From assembly GCA_016781225.1 (NCBI GenBank), contig JADDQT010000046.1:1-9493 (forward strand): DNA of 9,493 nt, written 5' to 3'. Shown here piece after piece: positions 5,878-9,493 of this stretch. Position 1 is the first letter of the stretch. Every line of letters begins with the position of its first letter. A program made the position numbers and the translations under genes. This DNA comes from Actinomycetota bacterium (GTDB lineage: Bacteria; Actinomycetota; Acidimicrobiia; Acidimicrobiales; GCA-2861595). A model generated the notes under the pieces. The model ran no database searches. It was not told where the DNA came from and saw only the letters and a program-made list of their open reading frames with translations.

Positions 5878-7263
5878 TCAGCCCGACTTGGCGGCCAGCT
5901 CGCGGAGGGGCGGCTCGTATGCTTCGCTGAAGGTGGGGAACGGGTGCACCACGTCGGTCAGCACCGCCAGTGGGATCTCGGCCCTGATGGCCAGCACCGC
6001 CTCACCGATCCACTCGTCGGCGCCGCCACCCATGGCCGAGGCGCCGATCAGCACTCCCCGGCTCCGGTCGGCCACGAGGACCAGTCTCCCCCTGGGCTCC
6101 CCCTCGCTTGCCGATCGGGCGGTCTCCCCCAGCCCCAAGGTGGCGGTGACGGCGTCGACACCCTCTTCCTGGGCCTGGCTCAGGCTCATGCCCACCGACG
6201 CCAGTGGGGGATCGGTGAAGATGGTGCGGGGAATGGCGCGGTAGTCGGCGCGGGCGGGGCGGGACAGGAGGTTCGCCGTGACCACTCGGGCCTGGTAGTT
6301 GGCGGCATGGGTGAAGGGAGCCACCCCGGTCACGTCGCCGGCGGCCCACACGTGGTCCTGACCCAGGACCCGGCAGCGCTCGTCGGTCTGCAGGCCGGTC
6401 TGGGCCGGCTGGATGCCGAGGTCCTCCAGCCCGATGTCACCGGTGTTGGGCGAGCGCCCCACCGACAACACGACTCGCTCCCCTTCCACGGTGGAGCCGT
6501 CGTCGAGGTGAAGGCGAGCGCCTCCGTCGACCGCCTCCCCCTCCATGGCCTTCGACCCCACGCGCACGTCCACACCGTCGTCACGGAGCACGGCCGCCAT
6601 GTCCTCGGACACGCCGGGCTCCTCCTTCACCACCAGCCGCTCGGCCGCCTCGACGAGGGTCACATCCACACCGAAGCGGGCATGGGCCTGGGCCAGCTCG
6701 CAGCCGACGGGCCCTCCGCCGAGGATCACCAGGGACCTCGGCCGGTCGGTGGCGGTGAGCGCCTGGTCGCTGGTCCAGGTGGGGACGTCCTCGATCCCCT
6801 CGATCGGAGGCCGTATGGGGGAGATTCCGGTGGCGACCACCAGATCCGTGTAGCCGTACTCCGCGTCATCGCCGACGTGCACCACTCCTGGCCGTGTCAC
6901 CCGGCCCCGTCCCCGAACCAGTGTCACTCCGGAAGCCTGCATGCCCTTTGCCGCGCCGCTGTCGTCCAGCCCACCGGTGATCCTGTCCCGCCGGGCCACG
7001 GCGGTTTCGAAGGCGTCGTCGTCGTCGTCGAGCTCGGGGCCGGCCGACCTCGCACCGAGCTCGCCGGCCCGGGTCATCACGTGGCGAACCTCGGCCGAGC
7101 GCAGGAGAGACTTCGCTGGCATGCACGCCACGTAGGGGCATTCACCGCCCACCCGATGGGCCTCTATCAGCAGCACCGACCGTCCCCCCTCGGCCACGTT
7201 GGAGGCCACCGACTCACCGGCGGTGCCCGCACCCAGCACGATCACGTCGAAGTCCTTGGCCAT
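5878..7263 (-). CDS. FAD/NAD-dependent disulfide oxidoreductase, class I (Lpd/MerA-like), atypical
   Basis: 461-aa flavoprotein of the class I pyridine nucleotide-disulfide oxidoreductases, the family of dihydrolipoamide dehydrogenase, glutathione reductase and mercuric reductase. Domains in order: FAD-binding GAGTAG (11-16), redox-active disulfide GGECPYVACMPAK (Cys42, Cys47), NAD-binding GGGPVG (182-187) with an acidic Glu205 after the second strand favouring NAD(H), second FAD segment WAAGDVTG (306-313), and the dimerisation domain (about 345-455). The C-terminal motif reads HPFPTFSE (440-447); the residue just before Pro-Thr, the catalytic His in Lpd and glutathione reductase, is Phe442. 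There is no N-terminal HMA domain or C-terminal Cys pair, so it is not classical MerA. The ATG at 7263 has an AGAGGGG ribosome-binding site. A GTC microsatellite (7015-7030) encodes five Asp at 79-83, probably a surface loop. Physiological substrate unknown. Confidence 0.92.
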   Translation of the reverse strand: MAKDFDVIVLGAGTAGESVASNVAEGGRSVLLIEAHRVGGECPYVACMPAKSLLRSAEVRHVMTRAGELGARSAGPELDDDDDAFETAVARRDRITGGLDDSGAAKGMQASGVTLVRGRGRVTRPGVVHVGDDAEYGYTDLVVATGISPIRPPIEGIEDVPTWTSDQALTATDRPRSLVILGGGPVGCELAQAHARFGVDVTLVEAAERLVVKEEPGVSEDMAAVLRDDGVDVRVGSKAMEGEAVDGGARLHLDDGSTVEGERVVLSVGRSPNTGDIGLEDLGIQPAQTGLQTDERCRVLGQDHVWAAGDVTGVAPFTHAANYQARVVTANLLSRPARADYRAIPRTIFTDPPLASVGMSLSQAQEEGVDAVTATLGLGETARSASEGEPRGRLVLVADRSRGVLIGASAMGGGADEWIGEAVLAIRAEIPLAVLTDVVHPFPTFSEAYEPPLRELAAKSG

Positions 7264-7404
7264 GAGTCCCCTCTCTCGGGTCGGGCAGGTGCGGCCCCGA
7301 TGATGATGCCCCGTCCGGCCCGAGTCACCGAGGCCTGCTTAAGGTTGGGTTACGCCTTGATCTTCGCCGTAGGGGGCCCAGCGGGGGCCACAGGCGCCGT
7401 GGCT

Positions 7405-7935
7405 ATGGTCACCGACGTGGCCACCCTTGCACGACCCAGTTTCCGGTCCTCCGTGTCGGGCCTGCTCCTCCTTGCCGGCGCCGGCGTGTATGCCCTGTCC
7501 CAGGGCGTCGTCGGCGTCGCCTTCGCCGCCACGCCGCTGACCATCGGCGTTGCCGCTCTGGCGGCCGGCCTGGCCGGACCCCGCCGCCACCTCCTGCCCG
7601 TGGGCCTCGCACTGGCCGGTTGGGGCGCGGGCGTGCTCCTGGCCGCCGAGATCGACGGGCTGGGAGACCGCACGACCGCCCTCCACGTGGTCGGCTTCGG
7701 TGCCAGGCTATGCCTTGTGCGGGCCGTCGCCCCGGCCTACCAGCGGGGGTCGTGGCTCAACTCGGCCTCGATCTCGGTCCTCGTCTCCGGTCTTTCCTTC
7801 CTGCTGGCCTTCGACATGGACCAGCTCGGCAGGTGGCCGGCCTGGACCGCCGCCATGGTGCTGTGGGGCCTCTGGGAGATGCGGCCCTCGCCTGAGCAGG
7901 TGGAGCAGGTGGAGCCCGACCTCAGCAGCCCGTGA
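7405..7935 (+). CDS. Polytopic membrane protein of unknown function
   Basis: I do not recognise the family. The 176-aa product is hydrophobic, with about five or six membrane segments: near residues 17-34, 36-57, 63-81, 92-110, 122-136 and 145-158, followed by a short acidic tail (EQVEQVEPDLSSP). Codon use and direction support a real gene, although it lies at the end of a much longer antisense frame across the oxidoreductase. The start is uncertain. ATG triplets at 7300-7308 would add 33-35 residues, but that stretch holds TTA and TTG codons and looks like intergenic DNA, so I prefer 7405; a GTG at 7399 is equally possible, and no strong ribosome-binding site marks any of them. Its stop overlaps the start of the lipoprotein hydrolase gene by 4 bp (GTGA), implying translational coupling. 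Confidence 0.65.
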   Translation: MVTDVATLARPSFRSSVSGLLLLAGAGVYALSQGVVGVAFAATPLTIGVAALAAGLAGPRRHLLPVGLALAGWGAGVLLAAEIDGLGDRTTALHVVGFGARLCLVRAVAPAYQRGSWLNSASISVLVSGLSFLLAFDMDQLGRWPAWTAAMVLWGLWEMRPSPEQVEQVEPDLSSP

Positions 7936-8843
7936 GCCGGCGCCTCGTGGGGGTGGCCGCCGCCGTGCTGCTGACGGCGTGTTCGAACGGCACGGCAGCG
8001 GCAACGCTGGACGGCCGCTTCCGCTCAGGTATGGAGTCGGTCAACGGCACGCGGCTGCACTACGTGATGGGTGGGCAGGGGAGGCCCGTCGTTCTCCTGC
8101 ACGGATTTCCCGAGACGTGGCGGGCATGGCGCAAGGTCATGCCCGTCCTCGCCGCCGACCACACGGTGGTGGCCGTCGACCTACGGGGTACGGGGCAATC
8201 GGCCCTGGAGAAGAGCGGCTACGACAAGGAGACGCTCGCCGCCGACGTGCACCAGCTGGTCGAGCGGCTCGGGCTGGGTGACGTCTCGCTCGTGGGAGAG
8301 GACTTCGGCGGCCAGGTTGCGTACGCCTACGCCCGCATGTACCGCGACCAGGTGCGCCGGCTGGCGGTGGTGGAGGCGGGCGTGCCCGGGTTCGGGCTCG
8401 AGTCACTCTTCGAAGGCTCCTACCACTACCGCTTCCACATGGTCCCCGAGCTGCCCGAGCGGCTGATCAGAGGCAGAGAGCGCTACTACCTCACGCGGTT
8501 CCTCTGCGGCGGGGAGCTTGACTGCCGGAGGGCTTCGATCGACGAGGCCCTGGTCGAGGAGTACGTGCGGGCCTACTCCCGGCCCGGGCGCCTCACCGCC
8601 GGCCTCGAGCTCTACCGCGCGCTGCCGAGGGACGCCGAGGCCAACCGAGCTCGGGCGGTGCCAAGGATCACGATGCCCGTGCTGGCGCTCGGTGGCGAGT
8701 GGGGGCTCGGGACCCTGCCAGCGGAGCACCTCCGCCAGGTGGCCGAAGACGTCACCGGTGGGGTCGTGCCCGGAGCGGGCCACTGGGTGGCCGAGCAACG
8801 CCCCCAGGAGCTCTTGGCCCGCCTGGCTCCCTTCCTACGCTGA
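7932..8843 (+). CDS. Lipoprotein alpha/beta hydrolase, epoxide hydrolase-like
   Basis: 303-aa alpha/beta-fold hydrolase of the epoxide hydrolase/haloalkane dehalogenase branch, in which an aspartate nucleophile opens an epoxide or displaces a halide. Visible parts: oxyanion motif HGFPE (57-61), nucleophile elbow LVGEDFGG (120-127) with Asp124 where esterases have Ser, lid region about 150-235, and catalytic His284 in GAGHWVAEQRP. The acidic third member may be Glu256 in GGEWG, but this is uncertain. The usual His before the nucleophile (GHDxG) is Glu123. The N-terminus MSRRLVGVAAAVLLTACSNG is a short lipoprotein signal with lipobox LTAC and Cys17 as the lipidated residue, so the enzyme should sit on the outer face of the membrane, which is uncommon for this family. 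The GTG start overlaps the stop of the upstream membrane-protein gene. Substrate unknown. Confidence 0.9.
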   Translation: MSRRLVGVAAAVLLTACSNGTAAATLDGRFRSGMESVNGTRLHYVMGGQGRPVVLLHGFPETWRAWRKVMPVLAADHTVVAVDLRGTGQSALEKSGYDKETLAADVHQLVERLGLGDVSLVGEDFGGQVAYAYARMYRDQVRRLAVVEAGVPGFGLESLFEGSYHYRFHMVPELPERLIRGRERYYLTRFLCGGELDCRRASIDEALVEEYVRAYSRPGRLTAGLELYRALPRDAEANRARAVPRITMPVLALGGEWGLGTLPAEHLRQVAEDVTGGVVPGAGHWVAEQRPQELLARLAPFLR

Positions 8844-8848
8844 GAGCG

Positions 8849-8876
8849 GCCCTGCCCGGAGCCGACTATGCAGGGC
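8849..8876 (+). terminator. Weak hairpin after the hydrolase gene
   Basis: GCCCTGC (8849-8855) pairs perfectly with GCAGGGC (8870-8876) across a 14-nt loop, starting 6 bp after the hydrolase stop codon. It is well placed for a terminator, but only TT follows rather than a T-run, and its right end abuts the -35 element of the next gene. It may only attenuate readthrough. Confidence 0.3.
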
Positions 8877-8904
8877 TTGATGTTACATCGATACATGGTA
8901 GTGT
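8877..8904 (+). promoter_or_regulatory. Promoter of the MerR-family gene
   Basis: TTGATG (8877-8882), a 16-bp spacer and TAGTGT (8899-8904, fitting TAnnnT) form a good sigma-70/SigA-type promoter in an AT-richer patch. Transcription should start near 8911, only about 3 nt before the ATG at 8914, giving a near-leaderless mRNA. A TGTTA direct repeat (8881-8885 and 8902-8906, 21 bp apart) spans the element and could be bound by a regulator. Confidence 0.5.
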
Positions 8905-8913
8905 TAGCAGACG

Positions 8914-9493
8914 ATGTCGGGGTCGGAGCCCATCACCGTTGACGAGCTTGCCCGGAGGGCTGGGACCACCACCCGCAATGTCCGGAACTACCAGACCCTC
9001 GGCCTGCTGCCACCGCCCACCATGGCCGGCCGGGTGGGCCACTACGGCGAGGGCCACCTGGCCCGGCTCCGCGTCATCGCCCGCCTCCAGGACCGGGGCT
9101 TCTCGCTCAGCGCGATCGCGGCCCTGCTGCAGGCTTGGGAGGACGGGCGGGGGCTGGCCGACGTGCTGGGCTTCGAGCAGGTGCTCACCGAGCCTTGGAG
9201 CGAGGAGCCTGCGGAGGTGATCTCCGCCGAGGAGCTCCTCCGGCTGTTCCCGGAGGCTGCCGAGGAACCCGCGCTGGCGGCGCGAGCGGTCGAGCTGGGT
9301 CTGGTCGTCCCCGAGGACGACGCCTTCCGTCTCCCGAGCCCGAGCCTGGTGCGGGCCGGCGCCGAGCTGGTGGACGTGGGCGTCCCCCTCGCTGTCACGC
9401 AGGAGGAGGTGGCCGACCTTCGGGCCGACATGGCTCGGGTGGCGGCTCGGTTCGTGGCCCTGTTCGAGCACCACGTGTGGGAGCCCTTCGCCG
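8914..9493 (+). CDS. MerR-family transcriptional regulator, C-terminus cut by the window edge
   Basis: DNA-binding regulator whose first 193 residues are in the window. The N-terminal MerR winged helix-turn-helix is clear: ITVDELARRAGTTTRNVRNY (7-26), the wing with LGLLPPP and GRVGHYGEGHLARL (29-52), then the helix VIARLQDRGFSLSAIAALL (54-72). The usual first recognition residues hold, although RNVRNYQ replaces the more common RTIRYYE. The remaining part is acidic and helical without the cysteines of metal-sensing MerR proteins, so a metal sensor is unlikely; the effector is unknown. The ATG at 8914 has no Shine-Dalgarno sequence, consistent with the promoter immediately upstream and leaderless translation. 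MerR regulators often control adjacent genes, but the likely target lies either upstream (hydrolase) or beyond the right edge. The frame is open to the window end. Confidence 0.9.
   Translation, partial: MSGSEPITVDELARRAGTTTRNVRNYQTLGLLPPPTMAGRVGHYGEGHLARLRVIARLQDRGFSLSAIAALLQAWEDGRGLADVLGFEQVLTEPWSEEPAEVISAEELLRLFPEAAEEPALAARAVELGLVVPEDDAFRLPSPSLVRAGAELVDVGVPLAVTQEEVADLRADMARVAARFVALFEHHVWEPFA

Noticed and set aside
5878..7263. The oxidoreductase as a mercuric reductase (merA).
   Set aside because: It lacks the N-terminal HMA domain and the C-terminal Cys pair, and no mer genes surround it.
5515..7404. The first 630 codons of an 806-codon plus-strand open frame opposite the VOC and oxidoreductase genes.
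   Set aside because: It is antisense to two genes with intact catalytic motifs. Only its C-terminal part, from about 7405, behaves like a real membrane protein.
7264..7404. Divergent promoters between the oxidoreductase and the membrane gene, including a TAAGGT hexamer resembling the MerR-operator -10.
   Set aside because: No -35 at 17-20 bp and no dyad between; the likeness to a mer promoter is too slight to report.

Overview
The window is GC-rich, strongly third-position-GC bacterial DNA. The gene content (a LonA protease, an actinobacterial-type MerR regulator, a LexA box of the Gram-positive CGAAC-N4-GTTCG kind, one apparently leaderless promoter) fits a member of the Actinomycetota, perhaps an environmental lineage such as Acidimicrobiia. 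That placement is inferred from style; no marker gene here fixes it. No tRNA, rRNA, CRISPR array or complete insertion sequence is visible.

Left block (1-831, minus strand): a metallophosphoesterase that runs off the left edge, preceded by a small BON-domain gene. The two share a 4-bp GTGA overlap and look translationally coupled.

Accessory-looking block (832-1872): a 336-bp stretch without a convincing gene carries a perfect 25-bp inverted repeat around a 38-nt loop. It is followed by a minus-strand Panacea (DUF4065/SocA-like) gene whose upstream region holds a perfect match to the LexA/SOS box consensus, directly next to a -10 hexamer. Panacea proteins are usually antitoxins, but no toxin gene is recognisable beside this one. 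This is the most unusual part of the window.

Central block (1873-7263, all minus strand): in transcription order, an FAD/NAD disulfide oxidoreductase, a VOC (glyoxalase/extradiol-dioxygenase-like) protein, Lon protease and a pirin. lon and pirin are 16 bp apart and probably cotranscribed. The oxidoreductase and VOC genes are 45 bp apart. lon has an 80-bp upstream gap and may have its own promoter. The themes are redox chemistry, small-molecule detoxification and protein quality control, but a shared pathway cannot be shown from sequence.

Right block (7405-9493, plus strand): a small polytopic membrane protein overlaps by 4 bp a lipoprotein of the epoxide-hydrolase branch of the alpha/beta hydrolases. 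A MerR-family regulator follows, cut by the right edge, with a good sigma-70-type promoter placed so that its mRNA would be nearly leaderless. Most other long open frames, including two of about 800 codons on the plus strand opposite lon and the oxidoreductase, are antisense shadows of GC-rich genes.
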